Source: Rhodoferax lacus
Lineage (GTDB): Bacteria > Pseudomonadota > Gammaproteobacteria > Burkholderiales > Burkholderiaceae_C
Length of the DNA stretch: 41,413 nt
Reading direction: 5' to 3'
NCBI RefSeq assembly: GCF_003415675.1
Contig: NZ_QFZK01000027.1
Span: forward strand, 1-41,413
Below, piece by piece: positions 20,203-29,602 of the stretch. The notes under the pieces were generated by a model. That model was given only the letters and a program-made list of their open reading frames with translations. It was not told where the DNA came from and did no database searches. Position 1 is the first letter of the stretch. Each line of letters begins with the position of its first letter. The position numbers and the translations under genes were made by a program.

Positions 20203-21210
20203 TCACTTGAGACGGGTTTTGCGGGCAATGGGTGCCACCACCAGATGGTCGGCCACGGCATTGAGTTTGACGCGCCGCGGCGTGGCCGATTTGGACAGCG
20301 AGGCCAGCGCCACAAACCAGGCCTTGGGCATGTCGGTGGGCAGGCCAATCGGTATGCCGGCAATCTTGGGTGTCGTGTGAAACGGGTGGCCGGGTTCCTG
20401 AAAACCCGGCTCGGTGCAGGCGATGCAGGCATAGCCGCCGCGCGTGCACGAGCCCTCGCCATTCCAGGGCCGCAGGTTGCAGTCGGCATGCACCTGCGTG
20501 CCCTTGCAGCCCATGTGCTCCATCATGCAACCCAGGTCCGAGGGCTTCTCGGCGCTGGCTTTGTATTCGTAGTACTCGTTGCGCGAGCAGCCGTGGTGCA
20601 CCAGCTGGTCGGCATAAAAACGCGGGCGGCCCAGGCTGTCCAAGTCCTCTGCCAGAAGGGTGTTGTCTGCCAGCGCCATCAGGCTGTCCAGCACCCAGCC
20701 CGGGTGCGTGGGGCAGCCGGCGATGTTGATCACCGGCAGGCCGCTGCCCGAACGAAACGCTGCACCCAGCAAACCACCCACGCGGTCGTCTTCGTACTGC
20801 AGGCCGCAGGCATCGGTGGGGTTGCTGCCGCCCGCCGTGATGCCACCCCAGGCGGCACAGCTGCCCACGGCCACCACATGGCGCGCCCTGGCTGCCAGCT
20901 GTTCCACCCAACGGACCATGGGGATGCCAGTGCCGGCCAGCACATGAAAGCGCCCTGTGCCATTCGGGCCGCGCAAGAGTGCGCCTTCTATGCACAGCGC
21001 GTCAAGCCGCAGCGTGCCGGCCTGGATGGCGCTCAGCATGGCGATGAGCTCCTGCCCGCTTTCCAGCGACAGGGAAGGGTGCCACAGCAGATTGATATTG
21101 GCATCGCGCAGCTGGCCGTGGAAGTCGGTGGTGTCGGCGCACAGCAGCGACATGCTGCAGCCGCCGCAGCCGCCGGATTGCAGCCACAGCACATTCAGGG
21201 GTGCGCCCAT
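20203..21210 (-). CDS. hupU: HupU/HoxB, small subunit of the H2-sensing regulatory hydrogenase
   Basis: Iron-sulfur small subunit of the cytoplasmic H2 sensor. About 335 residues from ATG 21208-21210, preceded by GGAGG at 7 nt; a TTG two codons earlier overlaps the hoxA stop but is less likely. No Tat signal: the protein begins directly with the proximal-cluster motif LWLQSGGCGGCSMSLL, where GGC replaces the extra cysteine seen in HupS. Further cluster ligands are in VGSCAAWGG, IAGCPTHPG and the C-terminal CIACTEPGF region. Absence of the signal peptide and of the C-terminal membrane anchor agrees with a soluble sensor. Confidence 0.94.
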   Translation of the reverse strand: MGAPLNVLWLQSGGCGGCSMSLLCADTTDFHGQLRDANINLLWHPSLSLESGQELIAMLSAIQAGTLRLDALCIEGALLRGPNGTGRFHVLAGTGIPMVRWVEQLAARARHVVAVGSCAAWGGITAGGSNPTDACGLQYEDDRVGGLLGAAFRSGSGLPVINIAGCPTHPGWVLDSLMALADNTLLAEDLDSLGRPRFYADQLVHHGCSRNEYYEYKASAEKPSDLGCMMEHMGCKGTQVHADCNLRPWNGEGSCTRGGYACIACTEPGFQEPGHPFHTTPKIAGIPIGLPTDMPKAWFVALASLSKSATPRRVKLNAVADHLVVAPIARKTRLK

Positions 21211-21212
21211 GG

Positions 21213-22670
<1,458 letters not shown>

Positions 22671-22686
22671 GTGCGCTTGTGCGGCT

Positions 22687-24420
22687 TCATGGCCTGTGGG
22701 CGGCCAGGTGGCGCGGCGTCCAGGCGTGCGGCAGCTTGTGCACAAAGTGGTAGCGCGCCACATGGTAGCTGGGGTCGAATCCGTAAAAATTGCGGTGCAT
22801 GCGGTTCAACTCTTCTTTTCGGTAGTCCGCCAGGGGGCGGGTGGCTTCATCGGTGGCGCGGACCTGCTGCTTTTGCTGCAGCCGGTGCTGGAAATTGTAG
22901 GCGCTCGCCAGGGCCAGCGCACGGGGAATTACCTCGGTTTCCAGGTCCGCAGGGGTGTTCAGGCAATGGTCTATCAGGCCCCTGCGCTGCGCGTCCTGGG
23001 CCAGCAAGGGCAGACGCTGGCGCATCAGCGCCTGCGCGGCCTCCAGACCCAGGCGGCGCGGCAGCAAGTAGGTCCAGTATTCCGAGCCATACAGATTACC
23101 CATGTTGCGGTAATGCGGGTTGAGCACCGTGCCCGGTGCGGCCCAGACCTCATCGGCGGCCAGGGCCAGAAACACGCCACCGGCGCCGGCATTGCCACGC
23201 AGCACGGCCACAGTCAGGCGCGTGGTGTCTTCGATGAGGGCGCGCGCCACATCGTTCATGGCGTTGATGTTTTCCCACGAGGCGTCGGCCGCGCTGCTGC
23301 CCACCTGGTGCGCTGCGGCTTCGATGCAATTGAGGTGGATGCCGTTGCTGAAGAAGTCCTGGCCACCCAACAGCAGCAGCACGCGGGTGGGGCGGGTCTT
23401 GAGGTGTTGCAGTGCCTCCAGCAGGCGCTGGCATTGCGCCGTGGACATGGCGCCGTTGTAGAAGTCGAAGGAGAGAACACCGATGCGTGTGCCACTGTCC
23501 TCGCGCTCCCAGTAACGCAGCTCGGCCCATTCATCACCCTCGCGCTCCAGCGGCAAGTCCCACACGGGCAGGTGTGCGGCCTCTTCGGCAAAGGCCAGGG
23601 TGGCGGGCAGCTTGAAGGGGGCATCCGTGCCACAGGCGCGGGCCAGGCGCACCTGGCCCATCCAGATGCCACCGTCCACGGTGCGGCGCAGGAGCGCGCC
23701 GTCGCGTTGGGCGACGATGGCGCCGGGGGCAATGGTGGCCAGCGCCTGCAGCGCCGAGCCGCTGGCCGGGTGGGCGTCAAAGACATGGCAGCTGTGGCCG
23801 AACAGGTTGTCCTGCACGCCGGGTTGGCCGTCGGCGCTGCGTATGCGCGCCAGGATGTGTGCGGTGCTGTCCTGCTGCCAGTCGATGCGGCGCGTGGCTT
23901 GCGGCATGGCGGGGCGCCAATGGGTTTGCACAGAAGCAGAAGCAGGCGGTGCTACGGATCCCGCCTGTGCTTCCACCAGCGCCACCGCCTGCAGCACCGC
24001 CGCCACCGCCGCGCGCGTCACCTCTGCGCGGTACAGGCTGCCCTTGCTGCAAGCCCGCAGGGCAAAGCCGGCATGGGCCCAGACCGGGCCGGCGTCAAAG
24101 TCGCCGTTGGCCTGCAAGACTGTCACGCCCCATTGCGGCTGCTGTTCCAGCACCGCCCAGTCCAGGGCCGCAGGCCCCTGGTCACCGGGCGGGCCGGGGT
24201 GCACCACCAGGCACAGCACCGTGCGCCAGATCGACTCCGGAATGCGGCGTTTCAAAAACGGCGCAAGCAGCAGATCCGGCTGGAACAGGGCGCAGGCTTC
24301 CTCGGTCACCGAGTCGGCAATGTCCAGCTCCACCGACAGCGTGTGGCCGCGCGCCTGCAGCTCGGCGTACAGGCGCTGCGAGAGACTGTTGAAGCTGTGG
24401 CACAGCAGAAGAATGCGCAT
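22687..24420 (-). CDS. hypX: HypX/HoxX, hydrogenase CO-ligand biosynthesis protein
   Basis: In aerobes HypX makes the CO ligand of the NiFe(CN)2CO centre from a formyl group of formyl-tetrahydrofolate. 577 residues with two domains: the N-terminal formyltransferase-like half (LFQPDLLLAPFLKRRIP, HPGPPGDQGPAALDWA) and the C-terminal enoyl-CoA hydratase-like half (LLGGQDFFSNGIHLN, GNAGAGGVFLALAADE, MGNLYGSEYWTYLLP). Both look intact. It supports maturation in the presence of O2, matching the O2-tolerant enzyme encoded upstream. It lies 59 bp after hypE and directly before hoxA, as in R. eutropha. Confidence 0.93.
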   Translation of the reverse strand: MRILLLCHSFNSLSQRLYAELQARGHTLSVELDIADSVTEEACALFQPDLLLAPFLKRRIPESIWRTVLCLVVHPGPPGDQGPAALDWAVLEQQPQWGVTVLQANGDFDAGPVWAHAGFALRACSKGSLYRAEVTRAAVAAVLQAVALVEAQAGSVAPPASASVQTHWRPAMPQATRRIDWQQDSTAHILARIRSADGQPGVQDNLFGHSCHVFDAHPASGSALQALATIAPGAIVAQRDGALLRRTVDGGIWMGQVRLARACGTDAPFKLPATLAFAEEAAHLPVWDLPLEREGDEWAELRYWEREDSGTRIGVLSFDFYNGAMSTAQCQRLLEALQHLKTRPTRVLLLLGGQDFFSNGIHLNCIEAAAHQVGSSAADASWENINAMNDVARALIEDTTRLTVAVLRGNAGAGGVFLALAADEVWAAPGTVLNPHYRNMGNLYGSEYWTYLLPRRLGLEAAQALMRQRLPLLAQDAQRRGLIDHCLNTPADLETEVIPRALALASAYNFQHRLQQKQQVRATDEATRPLADYRKEELNRMHRNFYGFDPSYHVARYHFVHKLPHAWTPRHLAAHRP

Positions 24421-24479
24421 AGGGATTGGGAAGGCAGGGCAGCGTAAACAGCGTCAGCAGGGTGGCATCGGCTGCAGGC

Positions 24480-25529
24480 TTAGCAAATACGCGGCAGCTG
24501 CTCACCACTGAGCCAGTCCACCACGCGCCGCCCGCCAAAGCTGGTGTTCATCTGCACGAAGTGGTGCGCGTCCTCGGTCACCACGCCAATCTGCACCGCC
24601 TGTGCGCCCAGGGGATGCGCCTGCATGGCGGCCAATACCGCGGCGGCCGATTCGGGGGAACAGATGGCCACCAGCTTGCCCTCGTTGGCCACGTACAGCG
24701 GGTCCAGCCCCAGCAGTTCGCAGGCCGCTTCCACTTGCGGTGCGACGGGAATGGCGGCTTCTTCCAGCACCATGCCCACGCCGGACTGCCCGGCGATTTC
24801 GTTCAGCGTGGTGGCCAGGCCGCCGCGCGTGGGGTCACGCAGCACGCGCACGCCGCCCGGTGCTGCTGCCAGCATGGCCGCCACCAGGGTGTGCAGGGCG
24901 GCGGTGTCGGACTCCATCGTCGTCTCAAACTCCAGCGATGCGCGCTTGGACATCACGGCCACGCCGTGGTCGCCAATGGTGCCGGAGAGCAGCAGCACAT
25001 CGCCCGCGCGCGCATTGCGCCCGGAGATGTGCACGCCCTCGGCCACCACGCCCACGCCGGTGGTGCTGATGAAGACGCCGTCGCCCTTGCCGCGCTCCAC
25101 CACCTTGGTGTCACCGGTGATGATGGGCACGCCGGCCTCGCGCGCGGCAGCAGCCATGCTGTCCACAATGCGCTTGAGCTCCGACAGGGCAAAGCCCTCT
25201 TCCAGAATGAAGCTGGCCGACAGGTACAGGGGTGTGGCGCCCAGCATGGCTACGTCGTTGACGGTGCCGTGCACGCTCAAGGCGCCCACATCGCCGCCCG
25301 GAAAAAACAGCGGTGAGACCACATGGCCGTCGGTGGCCATGACCATGCGCGCCCCCACGGGAATGGGGAAGCTGGCGCCGTCATCGCCCTGGCGCAAAAA
25401 GGGGTTGTCAAAGGCGGCCAGAAACAACTCTTCGGTGAGCTGCGCGGCCGAGCGGCCACCGGCACCATGGCCCATGTCGATGCGGCCGTGTTTGATGTCC
25501 AGCGGACGGATGTAGTTTTTCTTGCTCAT
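24480..25529 (-). CDS. hypE: HypE, hydrogenase cyanide-ligand synthesis protein
   Basis: ATP-dependent dehydration of the thiocarbamate on its C-terminal Cys to thiocyanate, supplying CN ligands with HypF, HypC and HypD. 349 residues. PurM-like fold: MGHGAGGRSAAQLTEELF, ATDGHVVSPLFFPGGDVG, SVHGTVNDVAMLGA, ITGDTKVVERG, RDPTRGGLATTLNE. The protein ends PRIC, the conserved terminal Cys that carries the modification. ATG 25529, 8 nt after the hypD stop. No anomalies. Confidence 0.97.
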   Translation of the reverse strand: MSKKNYIRPLDIKHGRIDMGHGAGGRSAAQLTEELFLAAFDNPFLRQGDDGASFPIPVGARMVMATDGHVVSPLFFPGGDVGALSVHGTVNDVAMLGATPLYLSASFILEEGFALSELKRIVDSMAAAAREAGVPIITGDTKVVERGKGDGVFISTTGVGVVAEGVHISGRNARAGDVLLLSGTIGDHGVAVMSKRASLEFETTMESDTAALHTLVAAMLAAAPGGVRVLRDPTRGGLATTLNEIAGQSGVGMVLEEAAIPVAPQVEAACELLGLDPLYVANEGKLVAICSPESAAAVLAAMQAHPLGAQAVQIGVVTEDAHHFVQMNTSFGGRRVVDWLSGEQLPRIC

Positions 25530-25537
25530 GGATTCAG

Positions 25538-26689
25538 TCAGGCGGCAGCGGTTTCAGCCACGATGGCAATGTCACGGAAGCGTCCATACGAATAGTGCGC
25601 CGCGCAGGCCCCTTCGCTGGACACCATGCAGGAGCCCACCGGGTTTTCCGGGGTGCAGACGGTGCCGAAGATCTTGCAGTCCGTGGGTTTTTTGACGCCA
25701 CGCAAAATCGCGCCGCACTCGCAGGCCTTGTTGTCGGCCACCGGTTCATAGGTCAGGGCAAAGCGCCGCTCGGCATCAAAGGCTGCAAAGGCCGGGCGGA
25801 TCTTGAGCGCGCTGTAGGGCACCTCGCCCAGGCCGCGCCACTCAAAGCTGGTGCGCAGCTCGAACACCTGACTCACCAGAGACTGCGCGTTCTGGTTGCC
25901 TTCGCGCGTGACGGCGCGGGTGAATTCGTTCTCCACCTCGAAGCGGCCCTCGTTGACCTGGCGCACCAGCATCAGCACGGCCTGCACCACGTCCAGCGGC
26001 TCGAAGCCGGCAATCACCACCGGCTTGCGGTACTCATCGGCAAAGTGTTCATACGGGGCAGATCCGATGACGATGCTCACATGCGCCGGGCCAATGAAGC
26101 CGTCAATGGGCACGGTGCCGAACTGGCGCACCTCGGGCGATTCCAGAATGTGGGTGATGGCCGAGGGGGTCAGCACATGGCAGCACAGCACGCTGAAATT
26201 TTCCAGCGCCTCGCGTTGGGCATCGCGAATCACCAGCGCGGTGGGCGGTGTGGTGGTCTCGAAGCCGATGGCAAAAAACACCACCTGGCGCTCCGGGTTC
26301 TGGCGCGCAATGGTGAGCGCGTCGGCGGCCGAATAGACCATGCGGATATCGCCACCGCGCGCCTTGGCCTTGATCAGCGAGAGGCCGTTGGAAGCCGGCA
26401 CGCGCATGGTGTCGCCATAGGTGCAGACGATCACATCGCGTTCCAGCGCCAGCATGATGGCCAGGTCAATGCGGCCAATGGGCAGCACGCACACCGGGCA
26501 GCCCGGGCCATGCACCATGCGCACATTGGCAGGCAGCAGCTCGGCAATGCCGTAGCGAGAGATGGCGTGCGTGTGGCCGCCGCAAAATTCCATGAAGCTG
26601 TAGTTGCGCGCGGGCTGTACCTCGGCGGCAATGCGCTCGGCAATCTTGCGGGCCAGCTGGCCGTCGCGGAATTCGTCTATGTATTTCAT
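25538..26689 (-). CDS. hypD: HypD, scaffold for Fe(CN)2CO assembly
   Basis: [4Fe-4S] protein that with HypC assembles the Fe(CN)2CO unit before transfer to the large subunit. 383 residues. Conserved blocks: FMEFCGGHTHAISRYG, VHGPGCPVCVLPIGRID (active-site Cys pair), FFAIGFETTTPPTA, GFIGPAHVSIVIG, VIAGFEPLDV, and the C-terminal cluster ligands CECGAILRGVKKPTDCKIFG plus PVGSCMVSSEGAC (given in two blocks). The ATG forms an ATGA overlap with the hypC stop. Confidence 0.97.
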   Translation of the reverse strand: MKYIDEFRDGQLARKIAERIAAEVQPARNYSFMEFCGGHTHAISRYGIAELLPANVRMVHGPGCPVCVLPIGRIDLAIMLALERDVIVCTYGDTMRVPASNGLSLIKAKARGGDIRMVYSAADALTIARQNPERQVVFFAIGFETTTPPTALVIRDAQREALENFSVLCCHVLTPSAITHILESPEVRQFGTVPIDGFIGPAHVSIVIGSAPYEHFADEYRKPVVIAGFEPLDVVQAVLMLVRQVNEGRFEVENEFTRAVTREGNQNAQSLVSQVFELRTSFEWRGLGEVPYSALKIRPAFAAFDAERRFALTYEPVADNKACECGAILRGVKKPTDCKIFGTVCTPENPVGSCMVSSEGACAAHYSYGRFRDIAIVAETAAA

Positions 26690-26943
26690 GCCGTCACCTT
26701 GTCGTGTTTTGCAGCGTCTTCTGCGCCCAGGGCCGCCATCTCGCCAAACAGGGCCAGCGTGCGCTCGGCCTCTTCGGGGTCTATGCGGCCTATGGCATGG
26801 CCCACATGAACAATCACGTAGTCGGCCACGGCCACGCCGCTGACCAGGGCGATGGAAATGGTTTTGCGGATGCCGCCCAGGTCGACGATGGCCTGGTCAT
26901 GGGGCAGGAGCTCCACCACGCGGGCAGGAATGGCTAAACACAT
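26686..26943 (-). CDS. hypC: HypC-type hydrogenase maturation chaperone
   Basis: 85 residues starting MCLAIPARVVEL; the N-terminal Cys2 binds HypD and the Fe(CN)2CO unit. An OB-fold-like small chaperone (DLGGIRKTISIALV, VADYVIVHVGHAIGRID). Start at ATG 26943; longer readings extend into hypF with no conservation. It overlaps the hypF 3' end by 10 nt and hypD by 4 nt. A second HypC-family gene, hupF, lies at 33184-33495, so HypC and HupF probably divide the work (pan-hydrogenase versus HupL-specific), which is inference from other species. Confidence 0.95.
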   Translation of the reverse strand: MCLAIPARVVELLPHDQAIVDLGGIRKTISIALVSGVAVADYVIVHVGHAIGRIDPEEAERTLALFGEMAALGAEDAAKHDKVTA

Positions 26944-28109
26944 AGAGGGCTTTCGTGGAGGGGGTGCGCGCGTGGGTGCGGGCTTGGTTGGGAGAGCTGA
27001 TGTGCCGCAACCCAGGCCTGGCCCAGGGCCAGACCGGCGTCGCCGCAGGAATGTGTGTGGGCCTGCAGCACGCGCAAGCCCCGTGCACGCAAGCCACTGC
27101 AGACGCGCGCGCTGAGCAACTGGTTGGCAAAGCAGCCGCCACCCAGGCAGACGGTCTCCACCTTTTTTTGCTGCGCTGCCAGGGCTGCCCAGTCGACCAG
27201 GGCATCGGCCAGGGACTGGTGGAACCACAGGGCGGCAGCGGGGGCGTCACTGGCCGGGGTGTCGAGCAGGCGGGCCAGCAGGGGCCGCAGGTCCAGTTCG
27301 TCCAAGGCCTTGATGTGCAGGCCATGCAGGGACTCTGGCGCGCCGGTTTGCTGGGTAGCCGCTGGGGTGTGCGCTTGCCATTCACTGGCCATGGCTTCCA
27401 GGGCCATGGCGGCTTCTGCCTCGTGGCTTTGGCGCAGACTGAGCCCCAGGCTGGCGGCAGCGGCGTCAAACCAGCGGCCGGTGCTGCTGCTCAAGGGGCA
27501 GTTGAATTGGCGCTCCAGTATCTGCTGCACCGTGCGGGCGGTAAAGCTGCCCACGTCCGCGCTGAAGCGCGGTGCGATCTCGGCACCGCGACCCAGTGCG
27601 TGCAGGGCAGAGGCCGCCATGCGCCAGGGTTCGCGCGCGGCCACGTCACCACCGGGCAGGGCCAGGTTGTGCAGATGGCCCAGGCGCTCCCAGCCGTAGG
27701 GGCTGACCCAGAGCAGCTCGCCGCCCCAGGCCAGGCCGTCGCTGCCCAGGCCCACGCCGTCCAGCGCCAGGCCCACCACAGCCTCCTGCACGCCATGCTC
27801 GGCCATGATGGCCGCGATGTGGGCGTGGTGGTGCTGCACGCCAATCGCCGCAATGCCGTATTCCTCGGCCAGGGTCTGCGCCAGCTGGGTGCTATAGAAG
27901 TCGGGATGCAGGTCGTGCGCAATCGCAGCCACCGGCGTCTGTGCAGTCTGCAGCAGCGCGCGGGCCGATGCGTCCAGCGCGCGGCAGGCTTCGGGGTCGC
28001 TCAGGTCGCCATGCAGGGCCGACCAGTGCAGGGCTTGGGGTTCCAGCAGGCAGGCGGCATTTTTCAGCCACGCGCCGCAGGCCAGGACCGAAGGCAGGGG
28101 AGCGGACAT
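26934..28109 (-). CDS. hypF: HypF, N-terminally short form with only the Kae1/carbamoyltransferase domain
   Basis: HypF makes carbamoyl-adenylate and transfers the carbamoyl group to HypE. Full-length HypF is about 750 residues (acylphosphatase, zinc fingers, YrdC, Kae1-like domain). This protein has 391 residues and begins directly at the Kae1-like part: IAHDLHPDFYST, VQHHHAHIAAIMAEH (metal His), LALDGVGLGSDG, WGGELLWV, SSSTGRWFDAAAASLG, and CLGGGCFANQLL. The ATG overlaps the hypB stop (TGATG), so the 5' end is real and not a frameshift. A short HypF1 is known in R. eutropha. The missing carbamoyl-phosphate and adenylation steps would need another HypF elsewhere or tolerance of the loss. Confidence 0.9.
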   Translation of the reverse strand: MSAPLPSVLACGAWLKNAACLLEPQALHWSALHGDLSDPEACRALDASARALLQTAQTPVAAIAHDLHPDFYSTQLAQTLAEEYGIAAIGVQHHHAHIAAIMAEHGVQEAVVGLALDGVGLGSDGLAWGGELLWVSPYGWERLGHLHNLALPGGDVAAREPWRMAASALHALGRGAEIAPRFSADVGSFTARTVQQILERQFNCPLSSSTGRWFDAAAASLGLSLRQSHEAEAAMALEAMASEWQAHTPAATQQTGAPESLHGLHIKALDELDLRPLLARLLDTPASDAPAAALWFHQSLADALVDWAALAAQQKKVETVCLGGGCFANQLLSARVCSGLRARGLRVLQAHTHSCGDAGLALGQAWVAAHQLSQPSPHPRAHPLHESPLCV

Positions 28110-29185
28110 CAGGCGTTGTGCAGATGGGCAAACACGTTGCGCGCCGGATTGGCCTCAGGCTGCGCGCGCAAGCGGGCCACTTCCGCCTCCAGCTCGGCCA
28201 CACGCTGCTGCAGCACGGCCGCCTCCTGGAGCTGTGTCTGTAGCGCCTGTTGCGTGGGCTTGGTCGCCATGGCTGCTGCCAGCCAATCCAGCCAGAGGTC
28301 CATGCCTTCGCCCGTGGTGGCCGAGAGCTGTATCACCTGGATCGCCGGATTGACCCGGCGCGCCAAGGCGATGCAGCGCTCTACGTCAAAGCGCACATGG
28401 GCCAGCAGGTCCATCTTGTTGAGCACCATCAGGGTGGAGGCGGCAAACATGTCCGGGTATTTGAGCGGCTTGTCTTCACCCTCGGTGACCGAAAGAATCG
28501 CCACCTTGGCCGCCTCGCCCAGGTCCCACACGGCGGGGCAGACCAGGTTGCCCACGTTTTCAATGAACAGCAGGCTGGGCGTGTCGCCGTGGGTATGGCC
28601 GTGCGTGTGGCTGTGCGCGTGGCCATGTGCCGCGGCATCGGGCTGTGCGTGTGCATGTGCATGCAGCTGGGCAAAGGCCTGGGCCACCATGGGTGCGTCC
28701 AAGTGGCAGCCCTTGCCGGTGTTGATCTGCACGGCCGGCGCGCCGGTGGCGCGTATGCGGTCGGCATCGAAGCTGGTTTGCTGGTCGCCCTCGATCACGG
28801 CCACCTGCAGGTCGGGCTGGCGCGCTTTGAGAGCCTCGATGGTGGCGCACAACAGGGTGGTCTTGCCCGAGCCGGGGCTGGACACCAGGTTCAGGGCGGT
28901 CACGCCATGGCCCTCAAAGTGCTGGCGGTTGTGGCGGGCGATGCGGTTGTTCTCGCCCAGGATGTCGGTCTCCAGCTTGATGGCCCGCGCCTGGCTCATG
29001 CCCGGCACCGAGACCCTGGCGGCACCGGCACCGAAGTGCAGATCGCCCTTGGCGTCCGGTGTGACTGTGGCCGCCGTATGTTGCTGTGCATGGGCATGAC
29101 CGTGATCGTGATCGTGATCGTGGTCATGGCTGTGGTCATGGGCCGTTGTGGCGCCGGTTTCTGCGCATCCGCAAACTACACACAT
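28109..29185 (-). CDS. hypB: HypB, nickel-inserting GTPase with two His-rich stretches
   Basis: GTPase delivering Ni to the large subunit with HypA. 358 residues. The N-terminal Ni site MCVVCGC (Cys2, 5, 7) is followed by a His-rich run at residues 16-32 (9 His). Walker A is SSPGSGKTT (102-110), the G-domain metal site is TGKGCHLD (Cys160, His161) with Cys216 in NLVCPA, and NKMDLL is the guanine motif. Unusually, residues 175-199 form a second His-rich insertion (10 His) inside the G domain, just before LLFIENVGN. About 50 C-terminal residues beyond the usual end form a coiled-coil-like helix (LQEAAVLQQRVAELEAEVARL in two heptad blocks). Ribosome site GGAG 8 nt upstream. Confidence 0.95.
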   Translation of the reverse strand: MCVVCGCAETGATTAHDHSHDHDHDHDHGHAHAQQHTAATVTPDAKGDLHFGAGAARVSVPGMSQARAIKLETDILGENNRIARHNRQHFEGHGVTALNLVSSPGSGKTTLLCATIEALKARQPDLQVAVIEGDQQTSFDADRIRATGAPAVQINTGKGCHLDAPMVAQAFAQLHAHAHAQPDAAAHGHAHSHTHGHTHGDTPSLLFIENVGNLVCPAVWDLGEAAKVAILSVTEGEDKPLKYPDMFAASTLMVLNKMDLLAHVRFDVERCIALARRVNPAIQVIQLSATTGEGMDLWLDWLAAAMATKPTQQALQTQLQEAAVLQQRVAELEAEVARLRAQPEANPARNVFAHLHNA

Positions 29186-29200
29186 GGTGGTGTCTCCTGT

Positions 29201-29602
29201 TTATTCTGTGATGAAGGGGTTGGCGAGTGCGTGGGCAGCTTCGGGGGCAGGTGCCGGGTCGTCTTCCACCAGCATGTCCACAATGCGCAGCTCGGTGCCG
29301 CCGGTGGGCTGCAGCTGGTATCCGCCGCACTGGGGGCAGGCGTCGCCGCGCCGCAGCAGTGCCACGCTGGTCGAACAGGCCATGCACCAGGCCTGGCCTG
29401 CGGGCTCGTCGATCTCCACGCGCGCACCGGCCAGGCAGGTGCCAGGCGCCAGGGCTTCGAGTGCAAAGCGCAGGGCCCGGGCTTCCACGCCGGCCAGCTG
29501 CCCGGCCTCCAGGCGCAACACGGTGACGCGCGCAAAGCCTTCGCGGCGGGCCGTGTCTTCGACCACCTGCAGAATGCCGCCGGCCAGACTGGCTTCATGC
29601 AT
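29201..29602 (-). CDS. hypA: HypA, nickel metallochaperone
   Basis: Binds Ni at the N-terminal MHE motif and Zn at two CxxC pairs, and works with HypB in Ni insertion. 133 residues, about 20 longer than usual because of a C-terminal tail (PAPAPEAAHALANPFITE). MHEASLAGGILQVVED is the N-terminal Ni site; WCMACS and ACPQCGG are the Zn ligands. The start (ATG 29602) overlaps the hupK stop by 8 nt. hypB follows 15 nt later. Confidence 0.94.
   Translation of the reverse strand: MHEASLAGGILQVVEDTARREGFARVTVLRLEAGQLAGVEARALRFALEALAPGTCLAGARVEIDEPAGQAWCMACSTSVALLRRGDACPQCGGYQLQPTGGTELRIVDMLVEDDPAPAPEAAHALANPFITE

Noticed and set aside
20192..20489. Longer reading of hupV from 20489
   Set aside because: Overlaps hupU with a Pro/Arg/Trp-rich leader that has no conservation; a GTG at 20192 starts the conserved hydrogenase N-terminus.
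26955..29099. Rightward open frame of 714 codons opposite hypF and hypB
   Set aside because: Antisense of two maturation genes; the Cys/Trp/Ser-rich tail comes from reading the His-rich codons backwards.
28589..29140. Short repeated units (GTG/CAT rich) considered as a CRISPR or tandem-repeat array
   Set aside because: They are codons of the two His-rich parts of hypB, with no spacers or regular repeat length.
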